Counted from the first letter of the stretch, positions 9,601 through 18,658 are shown. The stretch: DNA of 64,000 nt from Hyphomicrobiales bacterium (GCA_017305935.1 JAFKJU010000008.1:62001-126000), one strand, 5' to 3'. Translations and numbers: made by a program. The notes: generated by a model from the sequence alone, not told the origin.

Positions 9601-12423
9601 CTCGACGGCAAGCTGGCCTTCAACGGCCCGCGCCTGACGACGGCGAACCTCGATGGCACGGTCAAGGGCGTCTACGACATCGCCGCCCGCACCGCGACCG
9701 CCAATGTCGATCTCTCGGTCAGGCCGGCGGCATTGCCGCCCGCCATCGCCGCGAAATTCGACGAGCCCGTTAACGTCACCGCCGCCATCACCGCCATCAT
9801 CGGCGGGGTCATCCAGGTGGACAGCCTGGCGATCCAGTCGAAGACGCTGACCGCCGAAGGCAAGGCGGCGTTGAGCGCCGGGCAACAGCTTTCGGCGAGC
9901 CTGACAGGCAGTTTGCCCGATCTTGGAAAGCTGCTGACCGATGCCAAGGGCACGGCCCGCTTCGACCTGACCGCCTCCGGCCCCCTGAACGCCCCGACCG
10001 TCAAGGCTTCGCTTGCCGCAGACCGCGCCGAACTCGCCGGCCGGGCGCTGACCGGCCTGACGCTGACCGCCGATGCACTGGCCGACGCCGATGCGCCGCA
10101 GGCGACCGTCAAGGCTTCCGGTTCGCTGGGCGGCCAGGCGATCGATGTCGACGCCCATCTGGCCACGACCGACGGCAAAGTCGCGCTCGACCGGCTGAAC
10201 GCGGTCATCGGCCGCAACCGCATCGAAGGCGCGCTCGCCTTCACCCCTGCCTTCCTGCCGCAGGGCAAGCTGAATTTCGACCTGCCGGATCTCGGTCTGT
10301 TGGCGGCGCTCGCCGGCCAGAAGGCCTCGGGCGATCTCAAGGGCGCGGTCGACCTGGCAGTCGAGGGCGACAGGATCAAGGCGACTGTCAACGCCACCGG
10401 CAGCGGCATCCGCCAGGACGATCTCCGCGTCGTCAATCCGGTCATCGATATCAGGGTTAACGATCTCTCGACGCTGAATGCAGAGGGCACGGTCAAGGCG
10501 CAGGAAATCGTCTCCGGCGAAAACCGCGTCAACGGCCTCGTGTTGACCGCCAAACAGGATCAGGGCCGCACGGATTTCGATCTCAAGGCCAATTACGACG
10601 GCGCGCCGGCCGTGGTCACCGGGAATGTCAGCAACCAGCAGGGCATCTGGACCATCGGCCTCAACCAGTTTTCCGCCGCGCCGCGCCGAATTCCGCTAAA
10701 ACTCGACGCGCCGACCACGATCCGCTTTGGCAAGGACGGCGTGCAACTCTCCAACCTCGGCATCCGAGCCGGCAGCGGCGTGATTTCCGTGACTGGCACC
10801 AGCGGGACCGGGCTGGCGCTCGATGCGCGCATTTCCAACCTGCCGGCCAATCTTGCCAATGCCGTCGTGCCGTCGCTCGGCGCAGAGGGAACGATTTCCG
10901 GCACGGTCGCGTTGCGCGGGAGCACGGCCGCGCCGCAGGTGGACTACCAACTGACCTGGAACAAGGCGGCGCTGACGCAGACGAAATCCGCCGGTGTCGC
11001 CGCCTTCGATATCCGCGCCAACGGGCGTCTCGCAGACAACACGTTGCGCATCGACACCACGCTGAGCGGTGCTGGTGGCCTGGCGCTCAGCGGCGGCGGC
11101 ACGGTCGGCATCACCGGCAGCCAGCCGCTGGCGCTCGCCTTCAAGGGCACGGTACCCTTCTCGCTGCTGGCGGCTCAGCTTTCGGCGCAGGGCCTCAGCC
11201 TCGAAGGCAACGCCCGCATCGACATGTCCATCGGCGGCACGGCCTCGGCCCCGGCGATCAACGGCACCGTCACGGCGGACGGCGCCAGGCTGATCGACGT
11301 GCGCCGCAACATCGCCCTCAACAATATCGGCCTGACGGTCGCAATCGATCGCGAGGCGGCGACCATCAGCCGGCTGACGGGCAAGCTGGCGCAGGGCGGC
11401 ACCGTCGCGGTCACCGGCCGCGTCGGCATAGCGCCGGGCAGTAATTTTCCGGCCGATCTTGCCGTCAAGCTTGACAAGGCGGCCTATGTCGACGGCCAGC
11501 TCGTGGCGACGGTGGTCAGCGGCAACCTGACGCTGACCGGGCCGATCCTGACGGCGCCAGTGCTCGGCGGCACGCTGCAACTTGGCAAGACATCCATCAC
11601 CGTGCCGGAGAAACTGCCGGCCTCACTGGCCGAAATCAACGTCAAGCATCGCAACGCACCAGCCGATGTCCGGGCTCAAGCGGAAAAAATCAAGCGTGAC
11701 GAGGGCGGCGGCAGCGGTACGCAATCCTCCATCGGCCTCAACCTGACCATCTCGGCCCCGTCGCAGATTTTCGTGCGCGGCCGCGGCATCGATGCGGAAC
11801 TCGGCGGCGATCTGACGGTGCGCGGCACCGCATCGGAACCGATCGTGTCGGGCGGTTTCGAGATGCGGCGTGGCCGGCTGATCATCCTCAACAAGCGGCT
11901 GGATTTCACCAACGGCAAGATCGGTTTCGGCGGCTCGCTGACGCCGACGCTCGACATGGCGGCGACCAATGTCTCCGGCTCGACGACGATCACCGTCTCG
12001 GTCACCGGCGCGGCCAACGATCCGGCGATCAGTTTCTCCTCCTCGCCGGCGCTGCCGCAGGACGAAATCCTGGCGCAATTGATCTTCGGCCAGTCGATGT
12101 CGAAACTCTCGGCATTGCAGATCGCCCAGCTCGCCGACGCCGCCAGCCAGCTTGCCGGCGGCCGCTCGACCTCGCTGTTCCAGTCGCTGCGCTCGAAGCT
12201 CGGCGTCGACGACCTCGACATCTCCACCGACGAAAAGGGCGAGGCCCGCGTCTCCGCCGGCAAGTATCTCAACAGCCGCACCTATATCGAGCTGCAGGGC
12301 GGCGGCGCCTCCGGCGGCAAGGCGATCATCAATCTCGATGTCGGCCGCGGCGTCAAGCTGCGCGGCGAAGCCGGCGGCAATGGCGAGGGAGCGGCCGGTA
12401 TCTTCTATGAGAAGGAATATTGA
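6688..12423 (+). CDS. tamB: TamB, inner-membrane-anchored translocation and assembly module protein (DUF490)
   Basis: A 1911-residue protein with one N-terminal membrane anchor (about residues 13-36), a very long repetitive beta-rich periplasmic body rich in Ala, Gly, Asp and Leu, and the conserved TamB/DUF490 domain at the C-terminus (about residues 1560-1911; RGRGIDAELGGDLTVRGTA and a terminal YEKEY). It would form a long beta-taco bridge between the membranes, partnered by TamA encoded just upstream. Length: E. coli TamB is 1259 residues, so this one is much longer. Much of the extra length is an internal tandem repeat with a period of 518 residues: the LPQG segment near 394 recurs near 912, and later landmarks keep the same spacing. 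Long antisense frames here are composition shadows. Confidence 0.94.
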   Translation: MTTALAILKTFARYLGYAVLALVCLVVLALLFVGFTPVGARLAADQVAKLASTPDRQVVLGTPSGLLSGHLRLDSVVVSDTKGPYAELRDIAVDWSPLSLLTATFHAEQVTAGLVSVERPPVVTETPSSSSDSSSGGLPVAIRIERMQFPDIRLGAALAGDAYRLQARGTLTAERDRIESALDVNRADLAQAGAHVVFAFAPAENRLDLDAKVAEPAGGLVAGLLRLPGRPALSFDISGAGPLSDWSGKLSAALDGKLVLAVDGRHQGTTDGGHHLIVKGGGSFDSVLPPVFRPLFAGTTDIDLSAALTTDGRLTVDNGRLTTGSLDLTATGTFDPKGDNDLSARLTGKAGPVDFRWPLAEGEARVLIDSATLAVTGPANAAKLDLAAALTSLDLPQGHLGGLHLQARSDAFDLSARSGRIASRLSIEETKFASADLDRVVRGPLQITAPLAVSGAVIAFQPLALESGSLGGTATGQYDLAAGSLDADLRLFAVPSLLPPGLAEKFAGTIALAGKISTARGGAVSVTDLTLKSDAVEASGKLSLDAQKTLDAALTGNVPEIGKWLTNGRGAATFTLSATGPLSAPAVKATVAAEEAELAGRKVVNLSIAANGTASAEAPSGTIAGNGSIAGQPIQIDAALDGKDGTITIPTLKLSVGPNRVDGQLAFSPEFLPEGKLNLDLPDLGLVFALAGQQAEGDLKGSATIGHENGRIQAAISASGSGLRTDAAQLLKPDIDLTISDLQALVAKGRIRAEAIEAGGNRVDGLTVDIAQQADSTDFALDARYDDQPLRLNGNARTTDGAIAIGLDSFSAAPLGIGLSLADPTTITVEKGVVTVPALTVRLGDGRITIDGTAGSDLALNIRVVDLPAALLHRFTPGVTVDGLISAKAAITGPASAPQASFDLSAPLTAVELPQGRFEDVSVTAKAENMTLSGPTGVIDARVQVRSAALKNADLARALTGPITIEGPVALLDGKLAFNGPRLTTANLDGTVKGVYDIAARTATANVDLSVRPAALPPAIAAKFDEPVNVTAAITAIIGGVIQVDSLAIQSKTLTAEGKAALSAGQQLSASLTGSLPDLGKLLTDAKGTARFDLTASGPLNAPTVKASLAADRAELAGRALTGLTLTADALADADAPQATVKASGSLGGQAIDVDAHLATTDGKVALDRLNAVIGRNRIEGALAFTPAFLPQGKLNFDLPDLGLLAALAGQKASGDLKGAVDLAVEGDRIKATVNATGSGIRQDDLRVVNPVIDIRVNDLSTLNAEGTVKAQEIVSGENRVNGLVLTAKQDQGRTDFDLKANYDGAPAVVTGNVSNQQGIWTIGLNQFSAAPRRIPLKLDAPTTIRFGKDGVQLSNLGIRAGSGVISVTGTSGTGLALDARISNLPANLANAVVPSLGAEGTISGTVALRGSTAAPQVDYQLTWNKAALTQTKSAGVAAFDIRANGRLADNTLRIDTTLSGAGGLALSGGGTVGITGSQPLALAFKGTVPFSLLAAQLSAQGLSLEGNARIDMSIGGTASAPAINGTVTADGARLIDVRRNIALNNIGLTVAIDREAATISRLTGKLAQGGTVAVTGRVGIAPGSNFPADLAVKLDKAAYVDGQLVATVVSGNLTLTGPILTAPVLGGTLQLGKTSITVPEKLPASLAEINVKHRNAPADVRAQAEKIKRDEGGGSGTQSSIGLNLTISAPSQIFVRGRGIDAELGGDLTVRGTASEPIVSGGFEMRRGRLIILNKRLDFTNGKIGFGGSLTPTLDMAATNVSGSTTITVSVTGAANDPAISFSSSPALPQDEILAQLIFGQSMSKLSALQIAQLADAASQLAGGRSTSLFQSLRSKLGVDDLDISTDEKGEARVSAGKYLNSRTYIELQGGGASGGKAIINLDVGRGVKLRGEAGGNGEGAAGIFYEKEY

Positions 12424-12528
12424 GGAACGCTCGCCGGATCGGCATGTATCCTGCCGCAGCGACTTTCGCCCACCCCGCAGGCCGACCGAGATGCCATCCG
12501 CGAGCGGCTTTCCCGCGCTCGAAAAAGC

Positions 12529-13131
12529 TTATCCCGCCGGCTTCGATCCGCCCAGCGCCTTGTCGATTGCCGGCATGAGGCCGGTTTCGATGCTTTGCGC
12601 ATCGAAGGGACCGACGCGTTTATAAAGGATGGTGCCGTCGGGGGCGACGAGGTAGGTTTCGGGAATGCCGTAAACGCCCCAGTCGATCGCCGCCTTGCCG
12701 TTGGGATCGACGCCGATGGCGGCATAGGGATTGCCGAGTTCGCCGAGGAAGCGCAGGGCGTTTTCGTTGCGGTCCTTGTAGTTGATGCCGACCAGCGTGA
12801 TGCGCGGATCCTTGGCCAGTTCCTTCAGCAGCGGATGCTCCTGCCGGCAAGGCACGCACCAGGAGGCGAAGACATTGACCAGCGACAGCTTGCCGTGGAT
12901 CGCCGCATCGGTCAGCGCCGGCACCCTGGCGCCATCGAGGGCGGGCAAGGCGAGCGTCGGCGCTTTCGTGCCGAGCAGCGCCGAGGGTATCTCGGAAATA
13001 TCCTTCCCCGATTCGAGCTGGCGAAAGAAGACGATGGCGACCGCCACGAAGACGACGAGCGGCAACAGCGCCAGCAGGTAACGCAGGCGACCGCCGCCGC
13101 GGGCCTTTTCGGTTTCGGGCGCGATGCTCAT
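12529..13131 (-). CDS. ccmG: CcmG/DsbE thiol:disulfide oxidoreductase of cytochrome c maturation
   Basis: A 200-residue membrane-anchored thioredoxin-like protein. One transmembrane helix (about residues 17-36) holds it on the periplasmic face, followed by a thioredoxin fold with active site WCVPC (C92, C95) and a cis-proline region (GVYGIPETYLV). It reduces apocytochrome c heme-binding cysteines before heme attachment. Its ATG overlaps the ccmD stop by 4 bases (ATGA), so translation is coupled. It is the last gene of the ccm cluster. Confidence 0.95.
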   Translation of the reverse strand: MSIAPETEKARGGGRLRYLLALLPLVVFVAVAIVFFRQLESGKDISEIPSALLGTKAPTLALPALDGARVPALTDAAIHGKLSLVNVFASWCVPCRQEHPLLKELAKDPRITLVGINYKDRNENALRFLGELGNPYAAIGVDPNGKAAIDWGVYGIPETYLVAPDGTILYKRVGPFDAQSIETGLMPAIDKALGGSKPAG

Positions 13132-13301
13132 GCGGAGGCGCCGTCCTTCGGCTGCGCCGAGCGGCGACGGATGCCGGCGGCGTCGAGCTGCTGCAATTCC
13201 CGGGCGCGGGCGCGTCCGTCGAGCCAGACCCAGCCGATCAGCGCCAGCACGATCAGGCCGGTGACGGCGTAGGAGCCATAGATGTAGAAGGCGTGGCTCA
13301 T
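13128..13301 (-). CDS. ccmD: CcmD, small heme exporter subunit
   Basis: A 57-residue protein with one transmembrane helix (about residues 9-27) and a charged cytoplasmic tail, the normal size and shape for CcmD. In the family it helps release holo-CcmE from the CcmABC complex. It overlaps ccmC (stop at 13298) and ccmG (start 13131) by 4 bases each, and this position between ccmC and ccmG is the classic one. Identification rests on size, topology and position more than on sequence motifs. Confidence 0.9.
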   Translation of the reverse strand: MSHAFYIYGSYAVTGLIVLALIGWVWLDGRARARELQQLDAAGIRRRSAQPKDGASA

Positions 13302-14065
13302 CGTCCCTCCCTGCCGCTGGCCATGCGGGCGGCCATGCGCCGTTGCGCGGCGATGCGCCGGCGCAGGATCTCGTTTCGCATCGCCGCCAGATGCAGGGCG
13401 AAGAACAGCAGCGTGAAGGCGACGGCCATGACCAGCAGCGGCCACAGGAATTCCGCGTCGATGGTCGGCCCGCCCATGCGCACGACGCTGGCCGGCTGGT
13501 GCAGCGTATTCCACCAATCGACCGAAAACTTGATGATCGGAATATTGACGAAACCGACGAGGATGAGCACCGCCGAGACGCGCGCCGCCTTTGCCGGATC
13601 GTCCATGGCGCGGTTCAGCGCGATCAGGCCGAGATACATCAGGAACAGCACGAAGACCGAGGTCAGCCGGGCATCCCAGACCCACCAGGTGCCCCACATC
13701 GGCTTGCCCCAGAGCGAGCCGGTGATCAGCGCGATCAGCGTGAAGCCGGCGCCGAGCGGCGCGGCGGCCTTGGCCGAAACGTCGGCCAGCGGATGGCGCC
13801 AGACCAGCGTGCCGATCGCCGAGATCGCCATCACCGTGTAGCACATCATCGACAGCCAGGCGGCCGGGACATGGATATACATGATGCGCACGGTATCGCC
13901 CTGCTGGTAATCGCCCTCGGCGGTGAAGCCGAGACACAGCCCGGCGACAAGCGCGAGCGCCGTCAGGCCGGAAAGCCACGGCAGGATACGCGCCACCAGC
14001 GCCAGGAACCGCGTCGGGTTGGCGAGATCGCTGAATTTGGTGATCGCAAGACTGTTGTCGCTCAT
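13298..14065 (-). CDS. ccmC: CcmC, heme-handling membrane protein for loading CcmE
   Basis: A 255-residue, six-helix membrane protein. It carries the tryptophan-rich heme-handling signature WGTWWVWDARLTS at residues 124-136, with a conserved periplasmic His at 65 (IMYIHVPAAW) and another in the HQPAS loop near 180, the expected heme ligands. It presents heme to CcmE. It lies 45 bases after ccmB and overlaps ccmD by 4 bases. Confidence 0.96.
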   Translation of the reverse strand: MSDNSLAITKFSDLANPTRFLALVARILPWLSGLTALALVAGLCLGFTAEGDYQQGDTVRIMYIHVPAAWLSMMCYTVMAISAIGTLVWRHPLADVSAKAAAPLGAGFTLIALITGSLWGKPMWGTWWVWDARLTSVFVLFLMYLGLIALNRAMDDPAKAARVSAVLILVGFVNIPIIKFSVDWWNTLHQPASVVRMGGPTIDAEFLWPLLVMAVAFTLLFFALHLAAMRNEILRRRIAAQRRMAARMASGREGR

Positions 14066-14110
14066 GCGCCCTGTTTAACCCGAGAAGCAGGACCCTGCAA
14101 TTGATCTTGC

Positions 14111-14770
14111 TCAATCCGCGGCATTGCGTAGCGCCAACGCCGCCGCCGCCGGGCCGATCGCCGCAAAGAACAGGGTCAGCGCCATCAGAATGAGAAAAGG
14201 CGGCAGAAACGGGGCGGGATCCTCTACCGCCGCATAGGACGCGCTGACCCCGAAGATCAGCACGGGCACCGCGAGCGGCAAGACGAGGATCGAAACCAGC
14301 AGCCCGCCGCGCGGCAGCGCCACCGCCACCGCCGCGCCGACTGCGCCGATAAAGGTGATGGCCGGCGACCCGACCACCAGCGTCAGCATCACCGCCCCGA
14401 TCGCCACCTCGTTCATATTCATGAACAGGCCGAGCAGCGGCGAGGCGATCACCAGCGGCAGGCCGGTCGCCAGCCAATGCGCCAGGCATTTGACGAAGAC
14501 GGTCAGCACCAGCGGCGTGTCATGCATCAGCAACACATCGAGCGAGCCGTCCTCGCGCTCGGCCTGGAACAGCCGGTCGAGGCCGAGCAGGCTGGAAAGC
14601 AGCGCCCCGATCCAGACGATGGCCGGACCGATACGTGACAGCAGATTGAGATCCGGCCCGACGCCGAAGGGAATGACGGCGACGATGGTGAGGAAGAACA
14701 GCACCCCGACCAGCGCCCCGCCGCCGGCACGGATGGAGAGTTTGAGGTCGCGGACCAGGAGGGCGATCAT
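14111..14770 (-). CDS. ccmB: CcmB, membrane subunit of the heme exporter ABC complex
   Basis: A 219-residue protein with about six hydrophobic helices, the usual CcmB length. Typical segments are FQAEREDGSLD near residue 70 and the GLPLVIASPLLG helix. It pairs with the CcmA ATPase. The start at 14770 is the ATG of MIALLVRDL, which opens the family N-terminus. The preceding ccmA gene ends 175 bases upstream, an unusually wide gap holding a repeat-like element. Confidence 0.95.
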   Translation of the reverse strand: MIALLVRDLKLSIRAGGGALVGVLFFLTIVAVIPFGVGPDLNLLSRIGPAIVWIGALLSSLLGLDRLFQAEREDGSLDVLLMHDTPLVLTVFVKCLAHWLATGLPLVIASPLLGLFMNMNEVAIGAVMLTLVVGSPAITFIGAVGAAVAVALPRGGLLVSILVLPLAVPVLIFGVSASYAAVEDPAPFLPPFLILMALTLFFAAIGPAAAALALRNAAD

Positions 14771-14866
14771 GCGAGGCTCTCCCGGTGAGCGCCCGTCTTC
14801 CCACGCGCAAGAAGGGGGCATCCGGCCCACGGGACGACGATGCCTGAGGAAAACAGTGCGGTATAT

Positions 14867-14927
14867 CCCCTTTTCCCCGTCAAGGCGGGGTGAAGGTGGA
14901 CGGCAGGCTGGTTGAGGGGCAGCGCTT
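14867..14927. repeat. Intergenic palindromic element between ccmA and ccmB
   Basis: The stretch has a CCCCG/CGGGG stem (14875-14879 with 14886-14890, loop TCAAGG), flanked by CCTTTT and TGAAGG that extend the pairing imperfectly, and then a GGCAGGCTGGTTGAGGGGC tail. From memory this layout (CCTTCTCCCCG...CGGGGAGAAGG followed by a ...GATGAGGGGC tail) resembles dispersed intergenic repeats common in Rhizobiales. Only one copy is visible in this window, so the repeat call rests on recall. Confidence 0.45.
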
Positions 14928-14945
14928 CGATCAAGGATATGTCTC

Positions 14946-15599
14946 TCATTCCCAGACATCCGCATTCACGCCGGAAAAACCCGTCATCCGCAATTCCTGC
15001 ACCTTCTCCAATCCCAGCGGCTGATGCGTGGCGGCGAGCGCGATGCCGCCTTCGGCCAGATGACGCTTTACCAGCCCGGCAAACATGCGGTCGGAATCGG
15101 CGTCGAGCGCGGCGGTCGGTTCGTCGAGCAGCCAGACGGGGCGATGGGCGACGAGCAGGCGGGCGATGGCGAAGCGGCGTTGCTGTCCGGCGGACAGATA
15201 GCCATAAGGCAGATGGAGGATGCCGCCGAGACCGACGGTTTCGGCCGCCTCGTCTATATCAAGGGCGCCGCCGGAGCCGCCCTGGAAGGACTTCCAGAAG
15301 GCGAGGTTTTCGAAAACCGTCAGCTCGCGCTTCATCGCATTGCGATGGCCGAGATAGTGGCAGAATTCGCGCGGCCTCGCGCCGGGCTCGACACCCGCGC
15401 CGGAAAACGTCACGCGGCCCGCCTCGGGCGCCAGAAGACCGGCGATGACGCGCAGCAGCGTCGATTTGCCCGAGCCGTTTCGCCCGGTGACGACCAGCGC
15501 CTCTCCCATGCCTAAGTCAAAGGAAAGATTGGAGAATATCAGCTCCTCGCCGCGCCTGGCGGCAAGCCCTTCGGCGCTGAGCAGCATGGGCTGAGGCAT
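14946..15599 (-). CDS. ccmA: CcmA, ATP-binding subunit of the heme exporter
   Basis: A 217-residue ABC ATPase. Walker A is GRNGSGKST (residues 39-47), the signature is YLSAGQQRR (about 134-142) and Walker B is VWLLDEP (155-161). The signature variant LSAGQ and the short length are typical of CcmA. ATP hydrolysis by CcmAB drives release of holo-CcmE from CcmC. It is the first gene of the cluster, divergent from acnA across 260 bases. A second in-frame ATG four codons downstream is an alternative start. Confidence 0.95.
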   Translation of the reverse strand: MPQPMLLSAEGLAARRGEELIFSNLSFDLGMGEALVVTGRNGSGKSTLLRVIAGLLAPEAGRVTFSGAGVEPGARPREFCHYLGHRNAMKRELTVFENLAFWKSFQGGSGGALDIDEAAETVGLGGILHLPYGYLSAGQQRRFAIARLLVAHRPVWLLDEPTAALDADSDRMFAGLVKRHLAEGGIALAATHQPLGLEKVQELRMTGFSGVNADVWE

Positions 15600-15667
15600 C
15601 CTTTAAAGTTTTGGTCATTGCGATGCAAAAAATGTCTCGAAGCGGCATCCCACGCTCTGGAACCTTT

Positions 15668-15684
15668 CTTAGAAATTATCTATA
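15668..15684. promoter_or_regulatory. ICE-like (Irr-type) iron-responsive box in the ccmA-acnA divergent promoter
   Basis: The sequence CTTAGAA-ATT-ATCTATA matches the remembered ICE consensus TTTAGAA-N3-TTCTAAA at 11 of 14 specified positions, with a perfect left TTAGAA. Irr acts on such boxes in Rhizobiales at heme and Fe-S genes, and I recall aconitase and ccm genes among predicted targets. A TATAAG hexamer (15681-15686) overlaps it on the plus strand and would put acnA on a leader of about 165 bases. Read on the minus strand, GATAAT (15675-15680) could serve ccmA. The right half is degenerate. Confidence 0.4.
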
Positions 15685-15859
15685 AGACTTGCAACCACGC
15701 CAGCGGTCGGCGTGAACTTCATCTCTCCGCCGAACTTCGGGGATTGCGAACAACAATCCTTGCGTGCGGACAGCGGAAATGGCCGCACCCGCATCCTGAT
15801 GTGCATGAAGTGCATGGGCGTTCGCACGACTGTGTTGGCTATCAGAAACGGGGTCTCTC

Positions 15860-18550
15860 GTGTCTAAATCTCTCGATAGTTTCAATTGTCGCTCCGCGCT
15901 CACAGTGGACGGCAAGGACTATGTCTATTTCAGCCTGCCGAAGGCCGAGGCCAACGGCCTGCCCGGCGTTTCCAAACTGCCCTTCTCGATGAAGGTGCTG
16001 CTGGAAAACCTGCTGCGCAACGAGGACGGCCGCTCGGTCACCAAAAACGACATTCTCGCCGTCGCCAAGTGGCTTGAGAACAAGGGCCTGGAAGAGGCCG
16101 AGATCGCCTATCGCCCGGCGCGTGTCCTGATGCAGGACTTCACCGGCGTGCCGGCGGTCGTCGATCTCGCCGCCATGCGCGACGCGATGGTCTCGCTCGG
16201 CGGCGACCCGGAAAAGATCAACCCGCTGGTGCCGGTCGATCTCGTCATCGACCATTCGGTCATCGTCGACGAGTTCGGCACCGCTTCCGCCTTCGCCCGC
16301 AACGTCGAGCTGGAATACCAGCGCAACGGCGAGCGCTACCGCTTCCTGAAGTGGGGCCAGCAGGCGTTCAAGAATTTCCGCGTGGTTCCCCCGGGCACGG
16401 GCATCTGTCACCAGGTCAACCTCGAATATCTCGGCCAGACCGTCTGGACGAAAGACGAGGACGGCGAGACCATCGCCTATCCCGACACCTGCGTCGGCAC
16501 CGATTCACATACCACGATGATCAACGGCCTCGGCGTTCTCGGCTGGGGTGTCGGCGGCATCGAGGCGGAAGCCGCCATGCTCGGCCAGCCGGTTTCCATG
16601 CTGCTGCCCGAGGTCATCGGCTTCAAGCTGACCGGCAAGCTCAAGGAAGGCGTCACCGCCACCGACCTCGTGCTCACCGTCGTGCAGATGCTGCGCAAGA
16701 AGGGCGTCGTCTCCAAGTTCGTCGAATTCTTCGGCCCGGGCATGGACAACATGCCGCTCGCCGACCGCGCCACCATCGGCAACATGGGCCCGGAATACGG
16801 CGCCACCTGCGGCTTCTTCCCGGTCGATGGCGAAACGATCAACTACCTCACCATGTCCGGCCGCAAGACCGACCGCATCGCGCTGGTCGAAGCCTATTCG
16901 AAGGCTCAAGGCATGTGGCGTGACGGCGACGGTTCCGACCTCGTCTTCACCGACACGCTGGAACTCGATCTCGGCGACGTCGTGCCCTCCATGGCCGGCC
17001 CGAAGCGCCCCGAGGGACGTCTTCCGCTCGAAACCATCGCGCCGAACTTCGCCGCCGCGCTGGAAGGCGACTACAAGAAGCCCGGCCAGCTCACCAACCG
17101 CTATGCCGTCGAAGGCGAAGACTTCGATCTCGGCCATGGCGACGTGGCGATCGCCGCCATCACCTCCTGCACCAACACCTCGAACCCGAGCGTGCTGATC
17201 GCCGCCGGCCTTCTCGCCCGCAATGCGGTTGCCAAGGGCCTGAAGTCCAAGCCGTGGGTGAAGACCTCGCTGGCGCCGGGATCGCAGGTCGTCGGCGAAT
17301 ATCTTTCCAAGTCCGGCCTGCAGGCCGATCTCGACGCACTCGGCTTCAACCTCGTCGGCTTCGGCTGCACGACCTGCATCGGCAATTCCGGCCCGCTGCC
17401 GGCGCCGATCTCGAAGACGATCAACGACAAGGGCCTGATCACCGCCGGCGTCCTCTCCGGCAACCGCAACTTCGAAGGCCGCATCTCGCCGGACGTGCAG
17501 GCGAACTACCTCGCCTCGCCGCCGCTGGTCGTCGCTTACGCGCTGGCCGGCACGGTCCAGAAGGATCTGACCAAGGAGCCGATCGGCGAAGATCGGGACG
17601 GCAACCCTGTCTACCTCAAGGACATCTGGCCGACTTCGCACGAGATCCAGGAATTCATCCAGAAATACGTCACGCGCGCGCTCTATGAGAGCAAATATGC
17701 CGACGTGTTCAAGGGCGACGAGAACTGGCAGGCGGTCCAGGTTCCGGCCGGCCAGACCTATGCCTGGGACGACCAGTCGACCTATGTGCAGAACCCGCCC
17801 TACTTCGTTGGCATGGGCAAGACCGGCTCTGGCATTTCCGACATCAAGGGTGCGCGCATCCTCGGCCTGTTCGGCGACAAGATCACCACCGACCATATTT
17901 CCCCGGCCGGTTCGATCAAGGCCGCTTCGCCGGCCGGCGCCTATCTCATCGACCATGGCGTCGGCGTCGCCGACTTCAACCAGTACGGCACGCGCCGCGG
18001 CAACCATGAAGTGATGATGCGCGGCACCTTCGCAAATATCCGCATACGCAACCACATGCTCGGCCCGAACGGCAAGGAAGGTGGCTACACCATCCACTAT
18101 CCGTCCAAGGAAGAGATGTCGATCTACGACGCGGCCATGATGTACAAGGCCGAGGGCGTTCCGCTCGTCATCTTCGCCGGCGTCGAATACGGCAACGGCT
18201 CCTCGCGCGACTGGGCGGCCAAGGGCACCAACCTGCTCGGCGTCAAGGCGGTCATCGCCCAGTCCTTCGAGCGTATCCACCGCTCGAACCTGGTCGGCAT
18301 GGGCGTCGTGCCCTTCGTCTTCGAAGAGGGCACGACCTGGGCCAGCCTCGGCCTCAAGGGCGACGAAGTCGTCTCGATCGAGGGCCTCGCCAACGTACGT
18401 CCACGTGAATGGAAGGTCGCCAAGATCGCTTATGCGGACGGCACGGTGAAGGAGATCAACATCCTCTGCCGCATCGATACGCTGGACGAGGTGACCTACA
18501 TGAACAACGGCGGCATTCTCCAGACCGTTCTGCGCGATCTGGCCGCCTGA
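15860..18550 (+). CDS. acnA: Aconitate hydratase A
   Basis: An 896-residue cytosolic [4Fe-4S] enzyme of the TCA cycle, converting citrate to isocitrate via cis-aconitate. Cluster ligands are C437 (SCTNTSN), C503 and C506 ([10 protein letters not shown]). The swivel domain is C-terminal, with the substrate-binding [13 protein letters not shown] segment. Length matches AcnA/IRP1-type aconitases. It is monocistronic: a strong terminator follows 25 bases after the stop. It is divergent from ccmA, and a shared iron-responsive site is suspected between them. Very long antisense frames exist but show only GC-rich shadow composition. Confidence 0.97.
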   Translation: MSKSLDSFNCRSALTVDGKDYVYFSLPKAEANGLPGVSKLPFSMKVLLENLLRNEDGRSVTKNDILAVAKWLENKGLEEAEIAYRPARVLMQDFTGVPAVVDLAAMRDAMVSLGGDPEKINPLVPVDLVIDHSVIVDEFGTASAFARNVELEYQRNGERYRFLKWGQQAFKNFRVVPPGTGICHQVNLEYLGQTVWTKDEDGETIAYPDTCVGTDSHTTMINGLGVLGWGVGGIEAEAAMLGQPVSMLLPEVIGFKLTGKLKEGVTATDLVLTVVQMLRKKGVVSKFVEFFGPGMDNMPLADRATIGNMGPEYGATCGFFPVDGETINYLTMSGRKTDRIALVEAYSKAQGMWRDGDGSDLVFTDTLELDLGDVVPSMAGPKRPEGRLPLETIAPNFAAALEGDYKKPGQLTNRYAVEGEDFDLGHGDVAIAAITSCTNTSNPSVLIAAGLLARNAVAKGLKSKPWVKTSLAPGSQVVGEYLSKSGLQADLDALGFNLVGFGCTTCIGNSGPLPAPISKTINDKGLITAGVLSGNRNFEGRISPDVQANYLASPPLVVAYALAGTVQKDLTKEPIGEDRDGNPVYLKDIWPTSHEIQEFIQKYVTRALYESKYADVFKGDENWQAVQVPAGQTYAWDDQSTYVQNPPYFVGMGKTGSGISDIKGARILGLFGDKITTDHISPAGSIKAASPAGAYLIDHGVGVADFNQYGTRRGNHEVMMRGTFANIRIRNHMLGPNGKEGGYTIHYPSKEEMSIYDAAMMYKAEGVPLVIFAGVEYGNGSSRDWAAKGTNLLGVKAVIAQSFERIHRSNLVGMGVVPFVFEEGTTWASLGLKGDEVVSIEGLANVRPREWKVAKIAYADGTVKEINILCRIDTLDEVTYMNNGGILQTVLRDLAA

Positions 18551-18575
18551 GCCGGTCTGAAACATGCTCTTCGAA

Positions 18576-18608
18576 GCCGCCGGGAGCCTCTCCCGGCGGC
18601 TTTTTCTT
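18576..18608 (+). terminator. Rho-independent terminator of acnA
   Basis: A perfect 10-bp stem (GCCGCCGGGA at 18576-18585 with TCCCGGCGGC at 18591-18600), loop GCCTC, then TTTTTCTT. It begins 25 bases after the acnA stop. Confidence 0.92.
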
Positions 18609-18658
18609 GAGCATTTCCAGGAAAAGCGGAAACCGGTTTTCCGTCCGGAAATGCGCTC
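18609..18658. repeat. Rhizobial palindromic intergenic repeat (copy 1)
   Basis: The element starts GAGCATTTCCAGGAAAAG, has a central ACCGGTTTTCCGTCC and ends GGAAATGCGCTC, so the ends pair as a long imperfect hairpin. A copy with nearly the same sequence lies at 27931-27977 and a fragment at 50958-50981. It matches my memory of abundant RIME-like palindromes in Rhizobiaceae intergenic DNA. It directly abuts the acnA terminator. Confidence 0.8.

Noticed and set aside
16505-18565. A 686-residue minus-strand open frame opposite acnA
   Set aside because: It is a GC-rich shadow of the aconitase gene with no recognisable domain and no ribosome site I can support.
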